Virus record (IMG/VR): IMGVR_UViG_3300012211_000001 | Span: 1 to 52,326 of that record | Length of the DNA stretch: 52,326 bases | Origin: a virus | Strand: one strand, 5' to 3' | Shown here: positions 33,694 through 40,439 of the stretch, piece by piece | Layout of the letters: the number at the start of each line of letters is the position of its first letter | Numbering within the stretch: the stretch's first letter is position 1 | Notes under the pieces: generated by a model | The model's database searches: none | Seen by the model: the letters and a program-made list of their open reading frames with translations, nothing else | Told to the model about the DNA's origin: nothing | Program-made: the position numbers and the translations under genes

Positions 33694-34040
33694 TCGCCCT
33701 CTTGTTGCTGCTCCAGATCGCCCCTATGCGAACCTACTGGCCCACAACGGTTGCCAAGCTGTGGAGCGGCACCAACACGCATACGCATGTGATGGTCACG
33801 GGGATCGTCGCCTATACACGACTGGAGGCAGACTCCGACTTTCATGTGCGGCTCGTGACCGATAGTGCGGCACTCCATGACTCAACCGCGGCGTTCCTCG
33901 TGGTGGAGATCATTCCTGCGATTCCCTTGCCTCATCCTAAAGTCGGAACCCGAATCACGGTCTATGGGATTTATCGCCGTGATCCAGAACACCGGAATTG
34001 GGCCGAAATCCACCCATGTGAACGCTGGACTCATCCATGA
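33690..34040 (+). CDS. Exported OB-fold-like protein, 116 aa
   Basis: Residues 1-14 are a short signal-like helix (MIALLLLLQIAP). The mature part resembles a small beta barrel (VMVTGIVAYTRLEADSDFHVRLV, KVGTRITVYGIYRRD) and ends WAEIHPCERW. Exported OB-fold proteins of this kind are seen in phage lysis or envelope regions; the function is unknown. Confidence 0.6.
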   Translation: MIALLLLLQIAPMRTYWPTTVAKLWSGTNTHTHVMVTGIVAYTRLEADSDFHVRLVTDSAALHDSTAAFLVVEIIPAIPLPHPKVGTRITVYGIYRRDPEHRNWAEIHPCERWTHP

Positions 34041-34237
34041 CGCTCAGTCCTGCGCAGAAGAAACTGCTGCATACCGTCATCGGGATGGCGGGGGCCAGTG
34101 GTGGCTATATCGGCGTCAATGCCCTTCCCCTTCCCCCGAGTCTCAAAGTCCCCTTGTTGGGATTGTGTGTCGGCGTCATCATCCGCGGGGCGGGGTGGCT
34201 GTTGGCGAAGATCGACACTGAGCCGGCGAAACCATGA
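34037..34237 (+). CDS. Holin-like membrane protein, 66 aa
   Basis: ATGA overlaps at both ends, directly upstream of the endolysin gene. Two hydrophobic stretches (LLHTVIGMAGASGGYIGV and LKVPLLGLCVGVIIRGAGWLLA) and a charged tail. Size, topology and position fit a small holin that controls endolysin release. Confidence 0.65.
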   Translation: MTLSPAQKKLLHTVIGMAGASGGYIGVNALPLPPSLKVPLLGLCVGVIIRGAGWLLAKIDTEPAKP

Positions 34238-34695
34238 ACATCAGCGATGATGGGATTGCTGCGATTCAACAGCGTGAGGGGACTGTCCTAACCATGTATC
34301 GGGACTCCGCTTCGTTGCCAACTATCGGAACTGGGCATCTGCTTACGAAAGACGAGTTGTCCAGCGGCAAGGTGCTGGCGACGGATTGGAAAGACGGCAT
34401 CACGCCAGCGCTCGCTGAGGATTTGCTGAAGCGGGATCTCGCGGCCGCGCAAGCGGTAGTGAATGCGGCGATTACCGTTCCGCTCGTGCAGTATCAGTTT
34501 GATGCGCTGGTGAGTTTCGCGTTTAACGTAGGCTCGATGGCCTTTCGTCAATCGACGTTAGCGCGTATCCTGAACGCAGGAGACTATCTCGGTGTCCCCG
34601 CCCAGCTTCAGCGGTGGATACACAGTGCGGGGGTGGTTGATCCGGGGCTCATCGCCCGGCGCAAGAGTGAAATCGCCCAGTGGGAAAACACCTAG
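34234..34695 (+). CDS. Endolysin, T4-type lysozyme (GH24)
   Basis: 153 aa. The catalytic spacing Glu15-(8)-Asp24-(5)-Thr30 is exact (REGTVLTMYRDSASLPTIGTGH). The C-terminal half has FDALVSFAFNVGSMAFRQSTL, the usual helical lobe. It cuts the glycan between MurNAc and GlcNAc. There is no N-terminal signal or anchor, so it needs a holin. Confidence 0.95.
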   Translation: MNISDDGIAAIQQREGTVLTMYRDSASLPTIGTGHLLTKDELSSGKVLATDWKDGITPALAEDLLKRDLAAAQAVVNAAITVPLVQYQFDALVSFAFNVGSMAFRQSTLARILNAGDYLGVPAQLQRWIHSAGVVDPGLIARRKSEIAQWENT

Positions 34696-34705
34696 GAGGC
34701 TAGGG

Positions 34706-34891
34706 ATGTCGAGTGCACTGATTGCCAAAGCGGTTGAGCGTATCGGACTCATCGTCGCTGGTGCCGGCGCCGGGTCGCTGATCGCCGTGGGTACGGGGAT
34801 AGCGAAAGTCGGCCTCGTCCTCGGGCTGCTCGCTGCCGGTGGTGCCTACGGCTATTCGCGCTATCTCGCTTCTGAGAAGCAGAGTTTCTGA
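34706..34891 (+). CDS. Small membrane protein, second holin candidate
   Basis: 61 aa; AGGAGG lies about 8 nt before ATG 34706. Two Gly/Ala-rich membrane segments (IGLIVAGAGAGSLIAVGTGI and VGLVLGLLAAGGAYGYS). It may be a second holin or antiholin, since it directly follows the endolysin. Confidence 0.65.
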   Translation: MSSALIAKAVERIGLIVAGAGAGSLIAVGTGIAKVGLVLGLLAAGGAYGYSRYLASEKQSF

Positions 34892-35472
34892 AGATTGATC
34901 CGCTGGTTCTCCTGCTCGCTGGAGTGGCAGTTGGCGGTCTCGCCTTTGGGACCTGTCAGGCTAGTCGAGCCACCGATGCCGAGATCCGGCTCCAAGATGC
35001 CCTCACCGCCCAGAAGGATTCCGCCTCCCACTGGCGAACCGCACGAGAGGGCCTCACGGTGCGCCTACAGACGCTCCAGCGCGATTCCGGGGTCTTAGCC
35101 CTCAATCTGGCTAGGGCTACCGGGGCTGCCCAGCGGGCTTCCCAACGCGCTGAGAGCCTATTCCTGCGTCTCCCAGATACCCTTCGTGTCGGGGTGCGCC
35201 TCGTCTTTGACTCTCTGGCGGGCGAAACGATCGCATGCCGTGGCATGCTTATGAATGCTGAGGCACGGGGCCAGAATTGCGAGCAGCGCGCGCGGGGGGA
35301 TTCGATCCAACTCACTCAGACCGTCCGTCTCCTCCTCCAAACGGAGGCTGCATGGCATATCGAACAGCAGAAGAATCGCCCCGGGTTCTTGGGCCTCCGC
35401 AGTTTTTGGCACGCCCGGAGCTGGACTATTCCCCTCGCAGCCATCTCAGCGCTCCTCATCCTGCGCCGGTAG
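34888..35472 (+). CDS. Spanin-like (Rz-like) membrane protein
   Basis: 194 aa if begun at CTG 34888 (CTGA overlap with the previous stop), which includes a full membrane segment (IDPLVLLLAGVAVGGLAFGTC). The first GTG at 34924 would cut that segment. Residues 30-150 are a helical coiled-coil-like region (RLQDALTAQKDSASHW, RVRLVFDSL). A second hydrophobic stretch lies at the end (WTIPLAAISALLIL). It resembles the inner-membrane spanin; the two-anchor layout is unusual. Confidence 0.6.
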   Translation: MKIDPLVLLLAGVAVGGLAFGTCQASRATDAEIRLQDALTAQKDSASHWRTAREGLTVRLQTLQRDSGVLALNLARATGAAQRASQRAESLFLRLPDTLRVGVRLVFDSLAGETIACRGMLMNAEARGQNCEQRARGDSIQLTQTVRLLLQTEAAWHIEQQKNRPGFLGLRSFWHARSWTIPLAAISALLILRR

Positions 35473-35675
35473 CCGTCATTCTGCTGTGCCTCACGTTCCT
35501 GCTGAGTAACTGGGCGAGTTATCGCGCCGGACGGAGAGACGAATCGCGCACCCAGTTGGGATACCTTCTTGCTGCGGCGCCGGCGCTTGAGCAACTCCAA
35601 GCGGCGACTCGGAGCGCTGATTCGTTGTCGATGCGGTTTCTGCTCCAGATGGGACGGCTCCGCAGACACCGCTAA
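35352..35675 (+). CDS. Overlapping second lysis protein (spanin partner candidate)
   Basis: 107 aa. Starts inside the spanin-like gene in another frame, with GGAGG 5 nt before ATG 35352, so 121 nt are shared. A 45-residue cytoplasmic-like lead is followed by a membrane segment (VAVILLCLTFLLSNWASY) and a helix. The nested or overlapping layout recalls Rz/Rz1, but there is no clear lipobox cleavage pattern at the N-terminus. Confidence 0.6.
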   Translation: MAYRTAEESPRVLGPPQFLARPELDYSPRSHLSAPHPAPVAVILLCLTFLLSNWASYRAGRRDESRTQLGYLLAAAPALEQLQAATRSADSLSMRFLLQMGRLRRHR

Positions 35676-35847
35676 TCGGCCCACCGTCATGGAAAATGCA
35701 TAACTCAAAACGTGACTCAGGTCGCTGGCAATACACCTTGCGATGAAACGTGCAGTTGAGTACGTGCCAAATCCCCCCCAACGCGACATCTTGGGTGAAC
35801 TCCATATCAACAATGAGACCATCGCCGAGTGTATCGAGCCGAGTCAT
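35491..35847 (-). CDS. Hypothetical protein at the end of the leftward arm
   Basis: 118 aa. ATG at 35847 has an AAGAGAGAA purine run upstream. The N-terminal half (LDTLGDGLIVDMEFTQDVALGGIWHVLNCTF and FELCIFHDGG) looks like a genuine beta domain; the last 50 residues are antisense to the plus-strand lysis gene and less convincing. A plus-strand frame in the same place (35743-35973) is less likely. Confidence 0.45.
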   Translation of the reverse strand: MTRLDTLGDGLIVDMEFTQDVALGGIWHVLNCTFHRKVYCQRPESRFELCIFHDGGPISGVCGAVPSGAETASTTNQRSESPLGVAQAPAPQQEGIPTGCAIRLSVRRDNSPSYSAGT

Positions 35848-36012
35848 TATTGGTTCTCTCTTTCGAAAGTGTCCCGTACATTGAAAATCGCCCGCGCGGC
35901 GCTGAGTCGGGGAAATGTAGGTAGGTACTCAGAGCTAGCCGGTTTACCCGCCGGCCCGGACATCCTCGGGTGACCGGTCTCGTCCGAGAATAGCCCTTTT
36001 CCCTACCCACAC

Positions 36013-36085
36013 TCAACCTTGCCAGACCCGACCACACCACGCCGTGCCACACCGGACCATACCCAAGCCCCGCCTTACCTGACCA
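36013..36085. repeat. Pentanucleotide-phased NNRCC array 1
   Basis: On the plus strand a purine-C-C triplet recurs every 5 bases: ten units in strict phase (CC at 36017, 36022 ... 36062), then four more after a one-base slip (36068-36084). The two other bases of each unit vary. On the minus strand, which is the transcribed strand of the flanking genes, this reads (GGYNN)n, a G2N3 pattern. It lies between the homing endonuclease (stop at 36202) and the gene starting at 35847. Bases 35848-36201 otherwise hold no convincing gene. Confidence 0.85.
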
Positions 36086-36201
36086 CGCGAGAAATTTGCA
36101 CTAACATGAAGCCCTTCGCGACTTCGGGGTGCGCATCCACTCGGCGCGCGGTGATCTCGCGATCTGACGGTCATTCCGAAACAGCGTCCCCGCGAGCGCG
36201 T

Positions 36202-37155
36202 TCATTCCCAGTTCGGTAGGGTGCCCCATGTCTTGGCCAACTTCTTATATTCGGTTGCCCCGACGAGGGTAATGGGAATGTGGGGATAGTAGCGGGCCAT
36301 GCGCGCCAGTTTGGTCTTAGACTTCGGGTCCATCCAGCCCTTTACCTCCACATAGAAGCTTGTATCGTCGGGGCGGTCTACTCGGAAATCTGGAGTATAG
36401 GAACGGCATCCCCGTTTGATGTTCTTGAACCAAAAGGTGATGGGTTCATAGGCCCAGCGCTTGATGGCTCCCGACGACAACAGGAAGTTGAGAAACCGCG
36501 CATAGTTCGCTTCCCATCGCGAGCGGAAGAACCTGTTCTCCAGATCGACCCTGCGTCCTACCTTGCTTCGACCGTTATACCATCTTCCTCCACGCCTAAG
36601 TCGCTGGCTGGCAGCTAGCGCCAGTTTCGTTCGTGTCTCTGGTGTAAAGGGATTGTGGCAACGGTGGTCAGAGGCTGCTCGTAACTTGGCGCGAGTCTCA
36701 GCGGAATGCGTATGTCCAGTATAGGTGCAACCCTGCGCAGCCGGATGACCCCGTTGCCGAGCGCGTAAAGAAGCTGCGTCCTTGGTAGCCTGTCGCTGAG
36801 GCCACTTCTTATCCAAGGGCCATTCCAAACCCAATTGATGAGCTACTCTTGAGATGCTTGTGACAGGACAGCCCAATTCTACTGCTAGTCGTTTTCGGTC
36901 AGGGGCGACAGGGCCAGCATACTCGCGGCGGATACGAGCCAGGGCCGCATCACTCCAAACTCGCTTAGGACTGGCTCTGAGACAACCGCAGGATTTGGTA
37001 GCGCCTTTCCTGATTTCGCCCCCGTCTATCCACTTCTCGGTTCCACAATCGCAGCGGCAGAACCAAGAGAGGTGGCCGCTATTTCCTAGCCGAGAGTTAG
37101 CGGTCACGGTGAGGCGACCCCAGCGTGTCCCAGCCATCGGTTTTCGCGTATTCAC
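36202..37155 (-). CDS. Homing endonuclease: zinc ribbon + NUMOD3-like repeats + PD-(D/E)xK nuclease
   Basis: 317 aa from GTG 37155 (an ATG at 37137 is the alternative). Residues 8-60: GTRWGRLTV and zinc ribbon WFCRCDCG with SCGCL, the same module as in the enzyme at 25466. Residues about 65-115: a helix-turn-helix (ALARIRREYAG, RLAVELGCPVTSISRVAHQLG). Residues 145-185: two NUMOD3-like DNA-binding motifs (HTHSAETRAKLR and NPFTPETRTKLA). Residues 205-300: RSRWEANYARFLNFLL, TPDFRV and YVEVKGW, a PD-(D/E)xK nuclease. Probably a freestanding homing enzyme. Confidence 0.87.
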   Translation of the reverse strand: MNTRKPMAGTRWGRLTVTANSRLGNSGHLSWFCRCDCGTEKWIDGGEIRKGATKSCGCLRASPKRVWSDAALARIRREYAGPVAPDRKRLAVELGCPVTSISRVAHQLGLEWPLDKKWPQRQATKDAASLRARQRGHPAAQGCTYTGHTHSAETRAKLRAASDHRCHNPFTPETRTKLALAASQRLRRGGRWYNGRSKVGRRVDLENRFFRSRWEANYARFLNFLLSSGAIKRWAYEPITFWFKNIKRGCRSYTPDFRVDRPDDTSFYVEVKGWMDPKSKTKLARMARYYPHIPITLVGATEYKKLAKTWGTLPNWE

Positions 37156-37156
37156 G

Positions 37157-37360
37157 CTAGGAAGTTAACCCGTAGACGCATCGGGTGATGGGTTCAGAGG
37201 CTTTGGGAGAGACGAATACCACATCGGGATACGGTAGTTTGGCCTTCGCCCATGCGGTGTGGAAATCGCAGACACCATACCAGTCCCCCTGCCAGTGCGC
37301 CCGACGTACGATATTGGTCACAGGTTTGCTGCACTGATCAACTGCGGGAGCCTTTGTCAT
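37157..37360 (-). CDS. Small protein, possible zinc-binding, 67 aa
   Basis: ATG 37360. Two separated Cys (VDQCSKP and YGVCDFH) plus His residues could hold a metal ion, similar to other small proteins of this phage. It overlaps the gene upstream (stop 37338) by 23 nt. Function unknown. Confidence 0.65.
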   Translation of the reverse strand: MTKAPAVDQCSKPVTNIVRRAHWQGDWYGVCDFHTAWAKAKLPYPDVVFVSPKASEPITRCVYGLTS

Positions 37361-37547
37361 GCTTCCAGCTCGGACGCTTTAGCCCAGCCGCAAAGGTGAA
37401 CTTCCGGGGCGGCAGTGGGAATCGTGGCATCCCGAACTGGAGCAACTCCAGCGCTTCTTCCAACAGCGTCCCGTGGCGCGGATACCCAGCGAGTCTACGC
37501 TCATAGGCATCGAGCATCGCCGTGCGCAGTTCGTTTGAGAGGATCAA
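37338..37547 (-). CDS. Small hypothetical protein, 69 aa
   Basis: TTG at 37547 overlaps the preceding TGA as TTGA. Helical first half (LSNELRTAMLDAYERRLAGYPRHGTLLEEALELL), basic Pro/Phe-rich end (PLPPRKFTFAAGLKRP). No family recognised. Confidence 0.6.
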   Translation of the reverse strand: MILSNELRTAMLDAYERRLAGYPRHGTLLEEALELLQFGMPRFPLPPRKFTFAAGLKRPSWKHDKGSRS

Positions 37548-37708
37548 AAGGGCGAATCTTCCGGGCGCTCGGCCCGAACTGCTTGGATCAGATTGTCGAT
37601 CAGTTGCCAGAGCATACTGGGGCGCGGGGGCAGGGGTTCGTTCGGAATCGTATGCGTCTTGAGATACTCGGCCAGTCTCTCGCGGGCGGCTTGGGTTACA
37701 GGGCTCAT
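37544..37708 (-). CDS. Small hypothetical protein, 54 aa
   Basis: ATGA overlap with the upstream gene and TTGA overlap with the downstream one support this short frame. Charged helix (TQAARERLAEYLKTHTI) then MLWQLIDNLIQAVRAERPED. No function recognised. Confidence 0.65.
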   Translation of the reverse strand: MSPVTQAARERLAEYLKTHTIPNEPLPPRPSMLWQLIDNLIQAVRAERPEDSPF

Positions 37709-37860
37709 GGGGCTACCGCCTTGAGGGCTGCCCCGATGAGAAACATGATTTTCGCCCAGAGCTGTTTATCTTCCGAATCCGCGACCAGCGTTTTCCCAGC
37801 CCACAATTCGATTCGCAACTTGGCGCGTCCTGCTGCGGGTAACGATGCTACAGGAGTCAT
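37705..37860 (-). CDS. Small hypothetical protein, 51 aa
   Basis: ATG 37860 overlaps the upstream stop. Basic N-terminal part (AAGRAKLRIELWAGKTLVAD), acidic centre (SEDKQLW) and a hydrophobic C-terminal helix (AKIMFLIGAALKAVAP). Could be membrane-peripheral. Function unknown. Confidence 0.62.
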   Translation of the reverse strand: MTPVASLPAAGRAKLRIELWAGKTLVADSEDKQLWAKIMFLIGAALKAVAP

Positions 37861-38003
37861 GGAATCCGTCCTTGTTTCCAGAACTGGTAGGCAGAAATGC
37901 GATAGCGCCCCCACACGAAGCCACAGTGGAATGCGAATAGCATCGTCAGCAGCGACCATGCGGCACCGACTACCACGGCGACGCCGATTCCAAATATGGT
38001 CAT
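37857..38003 (-). CDS. Small membrane protein, 48 aa
   Basis: ATG 38003 overlaps the methyltransferase stop as ATGA. One membrane segment (VAVVVGAAWSLLTMLFAFHCGFVWG) followed by a basic end (RYRISAYQFWKQGR). Function unknown. Confidence 0.65.
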   Translation of the reverse strand: MTIFGIGVAVVVGAAWSLLTMLFAFHCGFVWGRYRISAYQFWKQGRIP

Positions 38004-38719
38004 GGTGGGGTCTGGTCCTCCGAGATGGCCCCGAACGGGACTTCGGGCAATCCGTTCAGTTCTAGCACGCCTTGATCTAGACGCCGCGCGGCGACTTCGC
38101 AGTACCGCTCCTCCAACTCCACGCCAATCGCTCGGCGGTTGCAGTTCTTGGCCGCGACGAGCGTGGTGCCGCTGCCCATAAATGGATCGAGGACGATGCC
38201 GTCCGGGTGACAGACTTTCTCCACGAGCCATGTCCATGTCTTGATGGGCTTGGGGCAGGGATGGCCGTTCTGGCGCGCTGCTTCTGTCGTCTGCTTGCCC
38301 GTTGGATGCTGTCCCTTGCCGCGTCGCCAATCGCGCCCATAGTACAGAATTGGCGTGAATACTGTCATCCCCCACGGGCCGTGCGTTGTCGCGGCGGGGC
38401 GCCAGAAACATCCCACATCGGTCGCCTTCGGATAAGCCCAGATGTTCAGCGGCGCGCACGTCAGCGCTCCAGCATCTACCACCGTCAGCCAGTGTTCGAT
38501 GACGCGCACCGTCACTCGCTCAAGATTGGCGGCGTCATCTACGAACCCTGCGCGGTAATGCGCCTTCCCGGATCGGTGCAGGTCGCCGTGATCCTTGTCC
38601 AGCGATTCGGCCATAGCGTAAGGAGGATCGGTCACGAACGCCGTAGCCTGCACCCGTAGAAAATCGCGGGCATCTCCGTGGTAAATGGTGATGCCGTCGC
38701 ACTCATAATACGGCTTCAT
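38000..38719 (-). CDS. DNA methyltransferase (N6-A or N4-C type)
   Basis: 239 aa from ATG 38719, preceded by GGGAGACCC. The catalytic motif DPPY is at residues about 31-34 (VTDPPYAM), and the AdoMet motif lies late (DPFMGSGTTLVAAKNC), the circular order of the beta class. No partner restriction enzyme is seen, so it is an orphan enzyme that probably modifies phage DNA against host restriction. The recognition site cannot be read from sequence. Confidence 0.92.
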   Translation of the reverse strand: MKPYYECDGITIYHGDARDFLRVQATAFVTDPPYAMAESLDKDHGDLHRSGKAHYRAGFVDDAANLERVTVRVIEHWLTVVDAGALTCAPLNIWAYPKATDVGCFWRPAATTHGPWGMTVFTPILYYGRDWRRGKGQHPTGKQTTEAARQNGHPCPKPIKTWTWLVEKVCHPDGIVLDPFMGSGTTLVAAKNCNRRAIGVELEERYCEVAARRLDQGVLELNGLPEVPFGAISEDQTPP

Positions 38720-38762
38720 GGGTCTCCCAGAGAGCGGAGGATCGCCCCGCCTGTGTAGTTGT

Positions 38763-39041
38763 TCATGTCCGAGATTCCTCAACCCAATGCCCATCGGTAT
38801 CCCGAACGAAGTTGACATACCGGCGCTTGCTGCCGCTGGGCGAAATCGGTCCAGCGAGCCTGAACGCAGGGTCCCATGTCACGGCGCGAGACGTGCGCCC
38901 GTCGCGGATGACGATGGTGATGCGTTCACCAGGGCGCGCAATGCGGGTCGCGATATGGCTGGTGAGTTGGCGCACGGGCCACGGAATCGCTGCGGTGGCG
39001 GTGACGAGCTCTAGCAATTTGAGGAATTCGCGTCGTATCAT
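38763..39041 (-). CDS. Hypothetical protein, 92 aa
   Basis: ATG 39041. The N-terminus MIRREFLKLLELVTATAAIPWP resembles a twin-arginine or membrane-signal segment (RREFLK), then a soluble beta part (RIARPGERITIVIRDGRTSRAV). It may be exported. Bases 39042-39087 are short intergenic sequence. Confidence 0.6.
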   Translation of the reverse strand: MIRREFLKLLELVTATAAIPWPVRQLTSHIATRIARPGERITIVIRDGRTSRAVTWDPAFRLAGPISPSGSKRRYVNFVRDTDGHWVEESRT

Positions 39042-39087
39042 GGATTCCCCATGGTGCGGAGGATCGCCCGCACGCGTTCAGGTAAGT

Positions 39088-39273
39088 TCACGGAAGTACG
39101 TCTTCCGGCTTCAAAATCTCGGCGTGAATGTAGGTGCCGATGGCTTGCCCGACACCTTGCGCTTTCATCGTGTGAATCGTGCAGCAACAGATCGGTTCGC
39201 GCCCCGGCCAAAACACGCGAGCCGTGGCGTCATCGTCACAATTCTCTTGCGAACACTTCGGCCAGTCGCTCAT
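39088..39273 (-). CDS. Small zinc-binding protein, 61 aa
   Basis: ATG 39273 overlaps the upstream stop as ATGA. Cys-rich (PKCSQENCDDDATARVFWPG then ICCCTIH), a pattern seen in small phage zinc proteins that carry a WPG centre. Function unknown; may bind nucleic acid or protein. Confidence 0.72.
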   Translation of the reverse strand: MSDWPKCSQENCDDDATARVFWPGREPICCCTIHTMKAQGVGQAIGTYIHAEILKPEDVLP

Positions 39274-39557
39274 GGTAAAATCCCAGCCTTTCGATCTGCT
39301 TCGTCCACTGATTGTGAGTACGGGCGATGCTCCTGCTTCTCGGGGCGACTCCACGAACCAAACGTCGCCGCGAACTTGGCGAGATTGATGTAGCGCGCCG
39401 GCGTATTCCGCAGATAGGCGGCGAGTTCTTCGGCTATCCGTTCCTCGGGATGCGCTTTCAGAAGCGGTTTCACGTAATGGGCGATCATACGCACTGGGGC
39501 GATGCCTTCAGGATAAGCTCGATACCACGTTCTTAGGTACGGTTTCAACCAGCTCAT
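39270..39557 (-). CDS. Helical protein, possible replication accessory, 95 aa
   Basis: A perfect AGGAGG lies 5 nt before ATG 39557. Helices RTWYRAYPEGIAPVRMIAHYVKPLLKAH and RIAEELAAYLRNTPARYINLAKFAATFGSW. The 'T-P-x-Y-x-(8)-FAATFG-W' end resembles the last domain of phage or plasmid replication and DNA-binding proteins. It ends in ATGA with the zinc protein. Confidence 0.68.
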   Translation of the reverse strand: MSWLKPYLRTWYRAYPEGIAPVRMIAHYVKPLLKAHPEERIAEELAAYLRNTPARYINLAKFAATFGSWSRPEKQEHRPYSQSVDEADRKAGILP

Positions 39558-40018
39558 CTTCCCTCCTGAAGAAGCCACGGCTTTATCCGGTCGTGGAGAC
39601 GCCGGACTCTGAAATGTCGGCAAGGCGGTGGTAGCGCATCGTCCTGAGGCTCTCCGGGCTTTGTGGCAGGGTAAGGCCCCGTCGTGTTATGAGAGCACTT
39701 CGCAAACGACCAAAAATCGTGCGCCGCGATACGACCGAGCAATCCTAAAGCGCCACGACCGGCCAGGTTGCTGCCAAGCAGAGCCTGGAATTGCTCAACG
39801 CGCGTTGCTCGATCCTGTCCATTCCCGTTGAGTTTCGGTTGACCGCCTCGACCGCGGCGAACGGGTATCAGAACGCCGACCACCGAAAAAGGAATGCCCC
39901 GGTAGCAAGGCCCAAATCCTGGTCCGGTCGGCGGTCCGAACCGGGACACAGGGTTTTCCTCACTATCGGGGCATCTGCAAGCCCGTGACCGCCTGATTTT
40001 CGCGTCGGCTGACCGCAT
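39554..40018 (-). CDS. Uncertain ORF upstream of 39557
   Basis: 154 aa open frame. Its stop overlaps the next ATG as ATGA, which favours the frame, but it has only one ATG (40018), no ribosome site and a composition that is not clearly protein-like before residue 60. A GTG at about residue 47 could start a shorter product. It overlaps the frame 39868-40122. This stretch may hold a broken gene. Confidence 0.35.
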   Translation of the reverse strand: MRSADAKIRRSRACRCPDSEENPVSRFGPPTGPGFGPCYRGIPFSVVGVLIPVRRGRGGQPKLNGNGQDRATRVEQFQALLGSNLAGRGALGLLGRIAAHDFWSFAKCSHNTTGPYPATKPGEPQDDALPPPCRHFRVRRLHDRIKPWLLQEGR

Positions 40019-40122
40019 TTGGGACGGTCGGCGCGACTATGAACTCTCACCCATTTTCGGAACCTGTCAAGTAGGGCAAGCGCCAGTTCTAGCATCTGCC
40101 ACATAGCTAGGATCTTCGCCAC
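39868..40122 (-). CDS. Uncertain small ORF downstream of the TnpB region
   Basis: 84 aa; the N-terminal 25 residues (WQMLELALALLDRFRKWVRV) look like a real amphipathic helix, while the remainder looks like frame noise. Possibly the intact start of a gene that was damaged near 40000. It also covers one arm of the inverted repeat at 40071-40081. Confidence 0.35.
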   Translation of the reverse strand: MAKILAMWQMLELALALLDRFRKWVRVHSRADRPKCGQPTRKSGGHGLADAPIVRKTLCPGSDRRPDQDLGLATGAFLFRWSAF

Positions 40123-40170
40123 GTCGCCCGCTGGCAGTAGCTGCGATTTCGGGCTAGGTGCTTGCCCTAC
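40071..40170. repeat. Long inverted repeat GTAGGGCAAGC / GCTTGCCCTAC
   Basis: Perfect 11-bp arms at 40071-40081 and 40160-40170, extendable to 14 bp with one wobble or mismatch, loop 78 bases. Minus-strand RNA here would form a long stem downstream of the TnpB gene. The nearby box GCCCTACAARGTCTGG occurs at 40163-40178 and again at 40409-40424. Role unknown: element end, RNA 3' structure, or terminator. Confidence 0.7.
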
Positions 40171-40259
40171 AAAGTCTGGACGAGTTCCTGCCGGGGTTTT
40201 GAGGCCCCGTTCGTCCTAAACGCCTTCGGATTGGCCCGCTAGCACGTTGTCAGAGCCAA

Positions 40260-40439
40260 GCCCCTCTCAGCAGGGGCGACGCAGGAAACCAACTATGGAC
40301 GGGCGGGGATTTGCACCCCGCTTGGACTTTCGCCTCCCTAGATGTCACCGAACTTCAGCACGGGGCGATTCGCGCGCGGCACGCCCCGTCTCGGAAACCC
40401 GTCCGGGCCCTACAAGGTCTGGAAGTGGATTGCGGTCTA
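40260..40439 (-). ncRNA. Candidate omega/reRNA of the TnpB gene
   Basis: A closing helix CCCGTCC (40398-40404) with GGACGGG (40297-40303) surrounds an 8-bp hairpin ACGGGGCG/CGCCCCGT (40360-40367, 40382-40389) and a 6-bp hairpin GCGGGG/CCCCGC (40303-40308, 40316-40321). A further hairpin GCCCCT/AGGGGC sits at 40260-40277. TnpB guide RNAs are known to lie at the 3' end of tnpB and beyond it. Location and dense pairing match; exact ends and guide cannot be read. Confidence 0.6.

Noticed and set aside
35743-35973. Plus-strand 76-aa ORF after the lysis cassette
   Set aside because: Antisense to the better-looking start of the minus-strand gene at 35847, no ribosome site, irregular composition.
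37857-38459. 200-aa minus-strand ORF
   Set aside because: Its first 150 residues are out-of-frame methyltransferase sequence; only the last 48 codons, starting at ATG 38003, form a gene.
40297-40404. tRNA-like minus-strand fold with a 7-bp acceptor-like helix and a GCAAATCCCC T-arm-like hairpin
   Set aside because: About 108 nt long, no anticodon arm in place and no CCA; it lies exactly where a TnpB guide RNA is expected.
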